DNA from: an uncultured Polaribacter sp.
GTDB lineage: Bacteria > Bacteroidota > Bacteroidia > Flavobacteriales > Flavobacteriaceae
Length of the DNA stretch: 64,000 nucleotides
Assembly: GCA_943787375.1 (NCBI GenBank)
Contig: CALSME010000002.1
Coordinates: 1-64,000, forward strand
Direction of reading: 5' to 3'
The notes below the pieces were generated by a model that was not told where the DNA came from, did no database searches, and was given only the letters and a program-made list of their open reading frames with translations. Shown piece after piece: positions 34,179 through 43,321 of the stretch (position 1 is the first letter of the stretch; every line of letters begins with the position of its first letter). Made by a program: the position numbers and the translations under genes.

Positions 34179-35381
34179 TTAAAAGTGAATGTCTACTTGC
34201 ACTCTGTACAACAACTGGTTTGTTTTAAATCCAATATCTGTATAGCTTAGATCTGTTTGGACCTTTAATTTATGCCCAACAATATATTTAGACAAACCTA
34301 AGGTGTATTGATTCTCTGAACCTTTTCCAGTAATCGATTTGTTTAAAGCAATGTTTGTATAACGTGTAGAAAGCTCTACTGTTTTTGAAAGTAAATAACC
34401 CGATTGTACATTTAATCCATTTCCTACCTGAACTTCTGCACCTGTTAAACTCCCATCAGAATTTTTTGCATACGGATCTGCTGCATCTCTACTGGCATAT
34501 TCGGCCATCAAAGAAAATCCTTTGTGTTTGTAAATCGCATCTACAAATAGTGTGGAAATATTTGTTTCGTAAAAACCGGTATCATTGGTCATGTAAGATC
34601 CTTGATTACTTCGGTTTTTTACTGCGTTGTTGTTAAAGTCATAAGTAACACCAATCGCTAATTTTGGAGAGGTTTCAAACTTTAAATCGCTTCCTCTGTA
34701 GTCTCCTTTACTTGCAAAATTTCCAAAAGGTAATATTTCTAATCTAGAGGTATATTGGTGTCCTCCTAGATTTCCAGTAGTCACATTTCGACCCTCACCT
34801 TGCGAGATAGAAAACACTTCTTTTACAATAAAAGTATCTGTAAGATTAAAATGATGTCTTAATTGTAAACCAATATCACGGTCAATATTAAAACGACTGT
34901 TTAATAAAGATCGATCTACCATTTGTAAATCTCCTGAAGAAACCACACGTTCTCTGTTTCCGGCTAACTTTGTTTGACCCGCCCATAAAACAAAATTTCC
35001 TGAAAAATTCCATTTCAATACTGCATCTAAGATATATCTAGGTGAATTACTCGTAAATGCTGAAGCTCCAGACATATCTCTGTTAGATAATCCTAACTCT
35101 AATTTATATTTTAATTTTGGTGAATACGCAAAACCGTCAAATTTTAATCGAGACCTTCTAATTAACATTGAAGCAGACGGATTATTTAGGCCCCCATTAA
35201 CATCCCAACCAGAAGTTGCTAAGGTTTGAAAACGCATCCCAACTTTCATTGTCCAAGTACTGTCTTTCCCTTTCAGGTTAAAAAGTCCTTTTCCAAATTT
35301 TGGAGCATTTGTTTCTTGTGCATTGATATTTAAAGAAATAAAAAGAACACAGAGTACTGAAAGAAAAATCTTATTAATCAT
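34179..35381 (-). CDS. Phosphate-selective porin O/P family protein
   Basis: 400 residues from the ATG at 35379-35381, which gives signal peptide MINKIFLSVLCVLFISLNIN; a TTG 24 bp earlier is less likely. The mature protein is all beta strand: KVGMRFQTLATSGWD, SRLKFDGFAYSPKLKYKLEL, VLWAGQTKLAGNRERVVSSG, and a C-terminal YRVQVDIHF strand. The family is 16-stranded anion or phosphate porins of the outer membrane. Position before the PiT transporter supports a phosphate role. Confidence 0.9.
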   Translation of the reverse strand: MINKIFLSVLCVLFISLNINAQETNAPKFGKGLFNLKGKDSTWTMKVGMRFQTLATSGWDVNGGLNNPSASMLIRRSRLKFDGFAYSPKLKYKLELGLSNRDMSGASAFTSNSPRYILDAVLKWNFSGNFVLWAGQTKLAGNRERVVSSGDLQMVDRSLLNSRFNIDRDIGLQLRHHFNLTDTFIVKEVFSISQGEGRNVTTGNLGGHQYTSRLEILPFGNFASKGDYRGSDLKFETSPKLAIGVTYDFNNNAVKNRSNQGSYMTNDTGFYETNISTLFVDAIYKHKGFSLMAEYASRDAADPYAKNSDGSLTGAEVQVGNGLNVQSGYLLSKTVELSTRYTNIALNKSITGKGSENQYTLGLSKYIVGHKLKVQTDLSYTDIGFKTNQLLYRVQVDIHF

Positions 35382-35450
35382 AATTATTAGTTTTTGTCGC
35401 TGCAAAGAACTGATAGTTATGTTAAGATAATGTTAATGAAGTATTATTAA

Positions 35451-35481
35451 ATAAAAAAAACTGCCTTGGCCAAAGGCAGTT
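35451..35481 (-). terminator. Orphan intrinsic terminator upstream of the porin gene
   Basis: On the minus strand the stem ACTGCCTTTGGCCAAGGCAGT is followed by eight T residues. No minus-strand gene ends here; the nearest gene upstream, at 35718, is on the other strand. It therefore ends either a small RNA or an attenuated porin leader. Confidence 0.75.
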
Positions 35482-35717
35482 CGTCACATAAAATAGTTGA
35501 CAAAAACTAATTAATTTAAAATGACATTTATTCTTCAAAGAATAAAATAAAAGTAAAAATTTATTTAATACTCAATGTTATCATCTGGTAAAGAAACAGT
35601 TAAATATTTTTTACATTTTAACATTTAGATAAAGATTTCATAATACAAGCATAATTTTCTAATAATATCAATTTTACAATGCTACCCGAATTTTGCATCA
35701 TAATTATAAAAACAATT
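35482..35717. other. AT-rich spacer between phosphate porin and TonB receptor genes
   Basis: No ORF with support on either strand. It must hold the promoters of both divergent transcripts and of whatever RNA ends at 35451. I could not fix a convincing promoter with both elements. Confidence 0.4.
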
Positions 35718-38435
35718 ATGAATAAAAAGATCTTACTTATTACATTGTTCATTAGCTTCATAGTCAATGCACAAGACAAAGGAAATGTAAAAGGTTTATT
35801 AACAGATAAAGAGTATAATAACGCCCCTTTACCCTTTGCTAATGTTCAATTAAAAGGAACAACCATTGGAACAACAACTGATTTTGATGGGTTGTACACC
35901 TTGTCCTTGGCTCCAGGAAACCATACCATAGTCTTTAGCTTTTTAGGATATAAAAAAATTGAAAAACCCTTCATTATTTTACCGGGTAAAACAATTACCA
36001 TAAACCAATTAATGTCTGCAGAAGAAGGTGTTGCTTTAGAGGAAGTGATCGTAAAGTCTTCTACTAGTAAAGAGAAAGTAAGCGCTTTAATTATTGAACA
36101 GAAAAAAGCAATTTCCATAAAGACAACGATTGGAGCCCAAGAATTGTCTAAAAAAGGAGTTTCTGATGCTGCAGGAGCCGTTACAAAAACCGCCGGAGTC
36201 TCTAAGGGTTCTAAAAATGTAATTGTAAGAGGTTTGGGCGATCGTTACAATTCTACAACACTAAATGGATTGCCATTACCTTCTGAAGATCCAGAATACA
36301 AAAATATTTCTCTCAACTTTTTTGACACTAGTATCATAAAAAATATTGGTGTAAATAAAGTTTTTTCTAGTGACATTGGAGGTGATGTTGGTGGCGCTAA
36401 TATTAATATTGTTTCTAAAGAATTAACAAAAAGAAAAGAAGCAAGTATTGGATTTGGTTCTGGAATCAACACGCAAACGGTTGCTAAAGAATTTTTAACT
36501 ATTGATGGAGCAAATAGTTTTGGAACACAAAAATTAAATCACAGCATTCGTGATTTTAGTTCCTATAATTTTCAAAACTCTTTCAATCCAAACAGTCAAA
36601 ACTTTCAACTAAACAATAGTATTTCTTTTAAATACGGTAAGAAATATGAGGTAGGAAAAGACAATACATTAAGTTTCTTTTTGGTTGGTGGATCGGATGC
36701 TAACTACAACTACCAAGATGGAAATATCAAACAAAATACAAATGGTGGTTTGGTTTTTAGAGATCAAGAATTTTCTAAATACACGTATAATGTTTCTCAA
36801 TTGTTAATGGGAAACATAAAATTTAAATCGGAAATTTATTCGATCGCTTTCAATCATTTATTTATACATAATAATAAACAATCTATTGGCGATTATTTAG
36901 GGTTAGATGATCCGCAGCAGGAGAGTGATTTGTCTTTTCAAAGAAGACAACAAACCAATAATAACGAACTATATGTAAATCAATTAATAGGGAACTATAA
37001 ATTTACAGAAAGATTGGATTTTGAGGCTAAAGGTGCTTTAAACTTCATAAGAGGAAATGAACCTGATAGAAGATCTAACGAATATTTAATTCGAAACGGA
37101 GAAACGAGACCCAACACCAATTCTGACGGAACAAATGAGCGTTACTTTTCTAAATTACAAGAAAACGATTATGCTGCAAAAGCAAAATTAACCTATCAAT
37201 TGCATGCTGATGAAGATAACAAAAGTGCTATCGATTTTGGAGTAGATTACAGATACACAGAGCGTTTATTTGCAGCCACTATCTTTAATCATAAGTTCAC
37301 AGGAAATGGACCCATTATTTCCATTGACAATCCTGATGCTATTTTTAATCAAAACTCAATAGACACTAATATTTTTTCTTTAACGTCTTTAAATGTAAAA
37401 GCATCGAATCCTAATGAAATTATTCCTTTTACCTACAGAGGGAAAAGATTGGTAAGTGGTGCATTTACAAATCTTGTATATCAATTTAGTAACAACCTAA
37501 TTGTTTCTGGTGGATTAAAATTTGAGAAATCTGAGCAAAGAGTTACGTACGCAACCAACATTGGTAAAAGTGCTATCGATGGACCTTCCACCATTAATAC
37601 CTCTTACATTTTACCAAGTTTGAATATAAAGTATAATATTAATGAGGATCATATTTTACGTTTTGCTGCAAGCCAGACTTATACGTATCCACAATTTAAA
37701 GAAACAGCTCCTTTTAAATATCAAGACATCAACTTTGCAAGTCAAGGGAATCCAGATTTAAACCCTTCAGACAATTATAATGTAGATGTAAAATACGAAC
37801 GCTATTTTTCTTCAAGCGAATTGATTTCTATTACTGGATTTTACAAGTATATTTTAAATCCGATTTCAAGAAGTGAAATTTCGAGTGCTGGAAATACCCT
37901 AACCTATTTAAATGTTGGTGATGATGCTGCAATTCTTGGAATAGAAGTAGAAGCCAGAAAAAATATTTTAAAAAGTGATGATACTGTAGAAAATCAATAT
38001 GAAGTTAATGCAGGATTAAATGCTTCCTACTTACATTCTCAAGTAAATTTAGACAGCGGTTCTATTGCGCAATTTCAGCAGAAATCTTCTCAATTAGAGG
38101 GCGCAACTCCATTTTTAATGAATGCAGATATCTCCTTCAATAAAAAATATGAAAATGACGAATTTACTGCTACTATGGTTCTTAACTATTTCAGTGATCG
38201 TGTATATTCTATTGGTACAAGAGGTTTTAAAAACATCATCGAAAAAGGAATACCCACTTTAGATCTTGTCTCTTCTTACCATCTAAATAAAAAGTATCGT
38301 TTTAATTTAAAAGCAACGAACTTACTAAACCCTTCTTTTCAACTAAGTAGAGATAATGCTTCTGGAAGTAATGTCATATTAAGTAATTATAAAAAAGGTG
38401 TTAATCTAAGCATAGGGATTTCTTACGATTTTTAA
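35718..38435 (+). CDS. TonB-dependent outer-membrane receptor with carboxypeptidase-like N-terminal domain
   Basis: 905 residues from the ATG at 35718 (MNKKILLITLFISFIVNAQ signal peptide); an ATG 39 bp earlier adds an unlikely extension. A CarboxypepD_reg-like domain (about 22-105; LPFANVQLKGTTIGTTTDFD and FSFLGYKKIE) precedes the plug (DAAGAVTKTAGVSKGSKNVI, VRGLGDRYNSTTLNGLPLPS) and a 22-stranded barrel ending LSIGISYDF. Transport is energized by TonB-ExbBD. Lying beside the phosphate porin and followed by a beta-helix lipoprotein, it may serve phosphorus acquisition, but the substrate is not visible. Confidence 0.92.
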   Translation: MNKKILLITLFISFIVNAQDKGNVKGLLTDKEYNNAPLPFANVQLKGTTIGTTTDFDGLYTLSLAPGNHTIVFSFLGYKKIEKPFIILPGKTITINQLMSAEEGVALEEVIVKSSTSKEKVSALIIEQKKAISIKTTIGAQELSKKGVSDAAGAVTKTAGVSKGSKNVIVRGLGDRYNSTTLNGLPLPSEDPEYKNISLNFFDTSIIKNIGVNKVFSSDIGGDVGGANINIVSKELTKRKEASIGFGSGINTQTVAKEFLTIDGANSFGTQKLNHSIRDFSSYNFQNSFNPNSQNFQLNNSISFKYGKKYEVGKDNTLSFFLVGGSDANYNYQDGNIKQNTNGGLVFRDQEFSKYTYNVSQLLMGNIKFKSEIYSIAFNHLFIHNNKQSIGDYLGLDDPQQESDLSFQRRQQTNNNELYVNQLIGNYKFTERLDFEAKGALNFIRGNEPDRRSNEYLIRNGETRPNTNSDGTNERYFSKLQENDYAAKAKLTYQLHADEDNKSAIDFGVDYRYTERLFAATIFNHKFTGNGPIISIDNPDAIFNQNSIDTNIFSLTSLNVKASNPNEIIPFTYRGKRLVSGAFTNLVYQFSNNLIVSGGLKFEKSEQRVTYATNIGKSAIDGPSTINTSYILPSLNIKYNINEDHILRFAASQTYTYPQFKETAPFKYQDINFASQGNPDLNPSDNYNVDVKYERYFSSSELISITGFYKYILNPISRSEISSAGNTLTYLNVGDDAAILGIEVEARKNILKSDDTVENQYEVNAGLNASYLHSQVNLDSGSIAQFQQKSSQLEGATPFLMNADISFNKKYENDEFTATMVLNYFSDRVYSIGTRGFKNIIEKGIPTLDLVSSYHLNKKYRFNLKATNLLNPSFQLSRDNASGSNVILSNYKKGVNLSIGISYDF

Positions 38436-38532
38436 AAAACCATAACAATAAGTAACAATTCTTTAATAAAAAAGAAGCTTAAAAGAAACATTCACAATGC
38501 AAATTTGTACTGTTAATTAAACAAATATAAAA

Positions 38533-39717
38533 ATGAAAAAAATGAAAAAATTATCTGTATCCATCTTAGCAACAGTAGCAATCCTATTATCAAGCTGTTC
38601 ATTAGATAACGACGATGAAAACCAAGGTATAATTCCGGGTACCGAAGTTACTTCGCAAAATTTAGCCGGAAATTTAACCACCGATTTAAGGTTAACTTCT
38701 GGAATTGCACACAACTTAATTGGAGCACTTTTGGTAAAAGACGGGGCAACTTTAACAATAGATGCTGGAACGAGGATTAATGCTTTGGCAGGAGGAACAG
38801 ATGTTTATATTTTAGTTGAAAAAGGAGGTAAAATTATTGCAGATGGTACTGCTGATAATCCAATTGTATTTACTTCGAATGCAACAAACCCTCAACCTGG
38901 AGATTGGGGAGGAATCATTGTAAATGGAAAAGCTCCTTTGAGTAGACAAGCAGGCTCTGAGAGCAACTCTGCTGCTGAGGTAAATGCAGCAATCTTATAT
39001 GGTGGCGCTGTTAGTGAGGACAATTCTGGAATTTTAAATTATGTAAAAATTGAATATACCGGAGCAAGAATAGATGACGAAGCAGAACACAATGGTTTAA
39101 CTTTAAATGCAGTTGGTGCAGGAACGGTCATTTCTAACATCGCAATTTTAAATGGAGATGATGATGGAATTGAGTTTTTTGGAGGAACAGTAAATGCTAC
39201 AAACATTTTAGTTGTAAATGCAAAAGATGATATGTTCGATTTCACACAAGGTTATGTAGGTACTTGTACCAACTTATATGGAGTGAGAGAAAACGGATAT
39301 ACTGCTGTAACTTCGGATCCAAGAGGAATTGAAGCCGATGGAAACCTAGATGGTAATACGCCAACAGACATCGATCAATCACTATTTACAATTGATAAAA
39401 TCACCATTATTAACAATGCAAGTGGTGTGGATATGTCTGACGGAATTAAAGTGAGGCGTGGTGCTACCGCGACAATTACAAATGCTTATTTAAGCTTAGG
39501 AACTGGTGCAACCTATTCTGATTTAGTAGATTTAACAGATGGTAAAGGAGACGGTACCGATGCAATTTCAATTACTGGAAATGCGAATACTGCAAATGGT
39601 TTAGACATCACAGATATAAAAAACACTACTTCTGGAGGCGCTTCTGTTTCTATAACAGCAGCTACTACTGGGGGAGCAGATTCAAGCGTTTTTGCATGGT
39701 CTGGATATAGTTTCTAA
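38533..39717 (+). CDS. Beta-helix surface lipoprotein paired with the TonB receptor
   Basis: 394 residues with lipoprotein signal, lipobox LLSSC (Cys22), followed by an Asp/Glu-rich stretch (SLDNDDENQ), the kind of acidic signal linked to surface export of lipoproteins in Bacteroidetes. The rest is repeated short strands with Gly/Asn/Asp turns (LLVKDGATLTIDAGTRINAL, GGKIIADGTADNPIVF, ITNAYLSLGTGATYSDLVDL), a right-handed parallel beta-helix. It is 97 bp after the receptor gene, like a SusD-type partner although not homologous. Homologues are sometimes misnamed multidrug transporter. Ligand unknown. Confidence 0.8.
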   Translation: MKKMKKLSVSILATVAILLSSCSLDNDDENQGIIPGTEVTSQNLAGNLTTDLRLTSGIAHNLIGALLVKDGATLTIDAGTRINALAGGTDVYILVEKGGKIIADGTADNPIVFTSNATNPQPGDWGGIIVNGKAPLSRQAGSESNSAAEVNAAILYGGAVSEDNSGILNYVKIEYTGARIDDEAEHNGLTLNAVGAGTVISNIAILNGDDDGIEFFGGTVNATNILVVNAKDDMFDFTQGYVGTCTNLYGVRENGYTAVTSDPRGIEADGNLDGNTPTDIDQSLFTIDKITIINNASGVDMSDGIKVRRGATATITNAYLSLGTGATYSDLVDLTDGKGDGTDAISITGNANTANGLDITDIKNTTSGGASVSITAATTGGADSSVFAWSGYSF

Positions 39718-39736
39718 TCCTGAAATTAAGATTCAT

Positions 39737-39771
39737 AAAAAAAAGCAGACTTTTAAGTCTGCTTTTTTTTT
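39737..39771. terminator. Bidirectional terminator
   Basis: AGCAGACTT (39744-39752) and AAGTCTGCT (39755-39763) flanked by A and T runs. It serves the beta-helix gene and the convergent MORN-type gene. Confidence 0.9.
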
Positions 39772-39794
39772 ATGAATAAATATTTGTAAAAATA

Positions 39795-40145
39795 TTACCT
39801 ATTTTGTGCTACATTAAGTTTTGGTTTCAATAAATTAACACTTACAATCGCATTATCATCATAGTTAATTTCCTTAAGCCCTGCCGTATCCCAAACAAAC
39901 CAGGTACCAACTTTTTTTCCTACTTTATAATGTGCGCGCTGTATAATGTTCCCTTTTTTATCAAAACGAACCCACTCACCCGTTAATTTTTTATCTTTAA
40001 AATAACCTTCAACACTTACAGATCCATCTTCGTGATAATACGTTGCTTTTACTAAATCTCCTTGTGTAGTATATGTGGCTTGGTCATTCTGAGAATATCC
40101 AACTAGGCTTATGCTAAATAATGCAATTAAAATTACTTTTTTCAT
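39795..40145 (-). CDS. Exported MORN-like repeat protein
   Basis: 116 residues with signal peptide MKKVILIALFSISLVGYSQ. The mature part has three YHEDGSVSVEGYFKDKKLTG-type repeats (also GEWVRFDKKGNIIQRAHYKV, then GTWFVWDTAGL), the MORN_2 variant common in Bacteroidetes. Such proteins are often misannotated as nicotinate-nucleotide adenylyltransferase. Function unknown, probably periplasmic. Confidence 0.8.
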   Translation of the reverse strand: MKKVILIALFSISLVGYSQNDQATYTTQGDLVKATYYHEDGSVSVEGYFKDKKLTGEWVRFDKKGNIIQRAHYKVGKKVGTWFVWDTAGLKEINYDDNAIVSVNLLKPKLNVAQNR

Positions 40146-40303
40146 GGATATTGATTTTTAAATTTCTAGTATTATACTACAAATCTAGTAATTTAATTAC
40201 AATTTACCAACATTTAAGTAACGTTAAATTAACATTGGGGGCTAAAATGCACTTCCACTCATTCGTAATACGAATAATCCTTAATTTCATTCGTCAGAAT
40301 TCT

Positions 40304-40990
40304 TTAAAAAGTAGGTTGTTTTTTCTTTTCAGGAACTACCAGAAAATCTTTTAGATAAAAAGGCTCAAAATAGGCAACGTCTTCAAATTGATGTTGTTGA
40401 AACTTTTCAAACGAAAGCGTTGCCATTTCTTTTGCTGATGGAAATTTATCGGCAACAAAAACCGCATTCTTATGCGTCAAAATAGGCTGACACTTCTTTG
40501 CACCATCTCCTAAAAAGTATACATTTCCTTTTTCTAGATAGTCAGAAAAAGAATGTGTATCAATAATTTCTGCTTTAATTTCTCGAATCGCTTTGTTGTC
40601 TGCAGAAAAAACAGCAGCATAGACTTCCATTCTTCGAGCATCTAACATGGGTACCACTACTCCTGCATCAATAGAGATTGCGGTTGACAAGGAAGTTAAC
40701 GTATCGATTGAGATCAATGGTTTATCGATGGCGAAACAAATGCCTTTTGCTGCAGACACACCGATTCGAAGACCTGTATATGAGCCAGGTCCTTTGCTCA
40801 CTGCAACGGCATCTATTTCATTAATTGTAAGATTCGCTTCTTTTAAAGCTGCGTTTATAAAAGGGTGTAACTTTTCTGCATGTGAATAGTTTAGGTCGTT
40901 CAACTCTTTTAAAACGAGTACTGCACCATTATTAGCAATGCTTACAGAACAATTTTTAGTTGCTGTTTCAATATTTAGAATAATCGCCAC
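40304..40990 (-). CDS. tsaB: tRNA threonylcarbamoyladenosine biosynthesis protein TsaB
   Basis: 228 residues starting at GTG (40988-40990), giving the standard N-terminus AIILNIETATKNCSVSI; the frame extends to 41041 but only through a terminator hairpin. It has the ASKHA fold with SHAEKLHPFI and KGPGSYTGLRIG, the family hallmarks. TsaB is the inactive homologue of TsaD and scaffolds the TsaBDE complex that makes t6A37 in ANN-decoding tRNAs. Confidence 0.92.
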   Translation of the reverse strand: MAIILNIETATKNCSVSIANNGAVLVLKELNDLNYSHAEKLHPFINAALKEANLTINEIDAVAVSKGPGSYTGLRIGVSAAKGICFAIDKPLISIDTLTSLSTAISIDAGVVVPMLDARRMEVYAAVFSADNKAIREIKAEIIDTHSFSDYLEKGNVYFLGDGAKKCQPILTHKNAVFVADKFPSAKEMATLSFEKFQQHQFEDVAYFEPFYLKDFLVVPEKKKQPTF

Positions 40991-41021
40991 AATTTGAAAA
41001 TTTTTACAAATATAAAGGTTC

Positions 41022-41052
41022 CAAAAAATAAAACCTCGCAAAATTGCGAGGT
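41022..41052 (-). terminator. Intrinsic terminator after the TolC-family gene
   Basis: On the minus strand, ACCTCGCAA and TTGCGAGGT (plus 41033-41052) form a 9-bp stem followed by TTTATTTTTT. Confidence 0.85.
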
Positions 41053-41078
41053 CTTCTTATAGTAAGCATAAAAAGGTG

Positions 41079-42410
41079 TTATTCTAAAACCAATTCATCG
41101 GAATAGAATTGTAATATTTTTGTTTTAAACACATAATCGTATTTTGAACGAATCATGGCGCCTTCAGCATTGACCAATCTGGTTCTGACTTGATCAAAAT
41201 CGAACAAGGTCATATCTCCAAAATTATATCGTTGTTGTGAATTTTTAAATGCTTCTTTTTGTGCGGCTAAAGAAACTTTTGCAGCTTGATAGGATTTAGC
41301 TGCGGCTTTTACGTCTAAAAAAGCTTGCTCTATGGTTTGTTTTAACTGGATCTTTTCATTTTCTAGTCGTGTAATAGAGATTTCTTTGTTGATCTTTGAT
41401 TTCGCTACATTGTTTTTGGTTTGAAAACGATTAAAAATAGGAACGCTTACATTAAAGCCGATCCCATATTGAAAACGATCGGCAGTTTGTGATATAAAAT
41501 CATCATTAAAACGAGTAGGTAAAAGGTTATTAAATTGATGATAATAAGAAGTTCCTGCGCTGAGGCTATACGTCAATGTTGGCTTGTAGGCACTTTTTGC
41601 AATTTCGATACTTAAATCAGCACTTTCGATTGCTAGTTTTGCACTTTCAATTTCAGGTCGGTTCAATAACGATTTCTCAAACACGATCTCTGAATTTGTA
41701 TACAATAGGTTTTCAGAAGGCGTCCCCAATTCTATGGGTGCAATATCAAAATTAACGATCGGAACTTGAAGAGTTTGCGCTAAGTTGAGTAGCGCTAAAT
41801 TCAATACATTCTCCTGTGCAACGACACTTTGCAAGTTGGCTGCAGCAGTAGATTGAATGTTTAAAACCTCCCCTTTTGCAACGACTCCAGCTTCAAATCT
41901 ACTTTTAACTGCTTCTATTTGTTTGACGCTTATTTCATATTGCACATTAGCAACATTTAAATTTTCTTTGGCAAACAACACATTCAGATATCCGTTGACA
42001 ACGAATAATGAAATGTCATTCTCTATCTTTTTTAAGTTGTATTCACTAGACAATACTCCTAACTGTGCTTGTTTGTAAGTGTTTGTATTCCGGTAACCAT
42101 TGAAGATGGTACCAGAACTCCGTAAACTAAAAGAACCGTTAAAGTTATTTGTGTTTGTTAGAACACCATTCCAGTCTGGTGATAATCCTGAATTGAAATT
42201 ACCACTTGATCCACCAGTTACATTTGGTAAAAAATTACCATTGGCAATCGCAACATCTTTTACTGCTAATTTTAAATTAAGCTTGCTTTGTTGTACAGAA
42301 ATATTTCTTTCTAAGGCTTGGTCTACACATTCCTTAAGCGTCCATTTCTTTTGAGAAAAACCTGCTAATGAGGTGAAGACTGCAACTGCGAGTATAAGTT
42401 TAGTTTTCAA
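41079..42410 (-). CDS. TolC family outer-membrane protein
   Basis: 443 residues, signal peptide MKTKLILAVAVFTSLAGFSQ, then two coiled-coil-rich repeats (WTLKECVDQALERNISVQQS near the start; IEQAFLDVKAAAKSYQAAKV later). It has no adaptor or pump gene beside it here; it follows the cytochrome-oxidase genes with a 127-bp gap. It could serve as a channel for several exporters. It is distinct from the TolC at 1181-2518. Confidence 0.9.
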   Translation of the reverse strand: MKTKLILAVAVFTSLAGFSQKKWTLKECVDQALERNISVQQSKLNLKLAVKDVAIANGNFLPNVTGGSSGNFNSGLSPDWNGVLTNTNNFNGSFSLRSSGTIFNGYRNTNTYKQAQLGVLSSEYNLKKIENDISLFVVNGYLNVLFAKENLNVANVQYEISVKQIEAVKSRFEAGVVAKGEVLNIQSTAAANLQSVVAQENVLNLALLNLAQTLQVPIVNFDIAPIELGTPSENLLYTNSEIVFEKSLLNRPEIESAKLAIESADLSIEIAKSAYKPTLTYSLSAGTSYYHQFNNLLPTRFNDDFISQTADRFQYGIGFNVSVPIFNRFQTKNNVAKSKINKEISITRLENEKIQLKQTIEQAFLDVKAAAKSYQAAKVSLAAQKEAFKNSQQRYNFGDMTLFDFDQVRTRLVNAEGAMIRSKYDYVFKTKILQFYSDELVLE

Positions 42411-42537
42411 TTTGTATTTTTTTAATGGGTGTATTTGTTGTTTTTAATAATATAGAAAAAGAGTTTCCATCTCTCTGACTTTTAATAGGACGATTAAGAG
42501 TAAAAGATGTTACAAGAAAAAACGTAGATTGAAAATA

Positions 42538-42756
42538 TTAATCTTTAGCGTTTTTCTTATACCGATATAACGCAAAAAATAACCCACCAATGAGCAAGTA
42601 AGGAAAAACCATTAAATAAGTAATTCCATTGTTTACTCCTTCTGCCATAGAAATGTCTCCGTTCTCTACAACGGCCTTACACATGGCACATTGTGCATTG
42701 AAAACAATGGAAGTAAAAACAAATAAAAAAAGAAGTGCTATTTTTTTATTGAACAT
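42538..42756 (-). CDS. Small membrane protein at the end of the cytochrome oxidase operon
   Basis: 72 residues: signal peptide (MFNKKIALLFLFVFTSIVFN), a periplasmic AQCAMCKAVVENG segment with a CxxC pair, then one membrane helix (GITYLMVFPYLLIGGLFFAL) and a basic tail. The CAMC pair next to SCO genes suggests a thiol or copper role, which is inference. It overlaps the DUF420 gene by 11 bp. Conserved small proteins of this form accompany oxidase genes in flavobacteria. Confidence 0.7.
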   Translation of the reverse strand: MFNKKIALLFLFVFTSIVFNAQCAMCKAVVENGDISMAEGVNNGITYLMVFPYLLIGGLFFALYRYKKNAKD

Positions 42757-43321
42757 AGTATGGGGATATCATTATATAAACGATTACGCCAGTTACGGCA
42801 ACATATAGCCAAAGTGGAAAGGTAATTTTTGCAATCTTTTTATGGGCTGGAAAATCTGTTAATTTTGCGCGCATGTAAGTCGTTAAAACAAAAGGGATGA
42901 CTATGATTGATAGGGCAATATGTGTAATTAAGATAAAATAGTAGAATGGAAACGTTTTCAATTTAGTTAACAAATCATATTTTGCAGCAGCTGCACCTCC
43001 ATAACTCGTGGAATTCGAGGTCATGTGATACGCTACATACATCACTAAAAACAAGAGTGAACAAAAAATTGCAAAGGTATTTAAACCTTCGTGCAATTTT
43101 CGGTTTCCTTTTTTAATGGCAATGACAGCAGCAACTAAAACAATGGCTGTTATTGCGTTTACAGATGCATAAATAGGCGGCAAAAAAGTAAGTGGTTCCA
43201 CATCGAAACCTAATTTTTGTAAATTGATACCAAACAATGCGGCAACAGCAATCGGAATGATAATAGAAAGTGCCGTAATTATTCTCTTGTACTTTTTTTC
43301 TTGTGCTAAATTCTTATTCAT
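42746..43321 (-). CDS. DUF420 family membrane protein (oxidase-associated)
   Basis: 191 residues with about five membrane helices. Conserved His residues occur in RKLHEGLNTFA, YHMTSNST and LITHIALSI, in keeping with the DUF420/CtaM-like family found with heme-copper oxidases and thought to aid their assembly. It overlaps the SCO gene by 8 bp and the small CxxC gene by 11 bp, so translation is coupled. Confidence 0.85.
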   Translation of the reverse strand: MNKNLAQEKKYKRIITALSIIIPIAVAALFGINLQKLGFDVEPLTFLPPIYASVNAITAIVLVAAVIAIKKGNRKLHEGLNTFAIFCSLLFLVMYVAYHMTSNSTSYGGAAAAKYDLLTKLKTFPFYYFILITHIALSIIVIPFVLTTYMRAKLTDFPAHKKIAKITFPLWLYVAVTGVIVYIMISPYYVQ

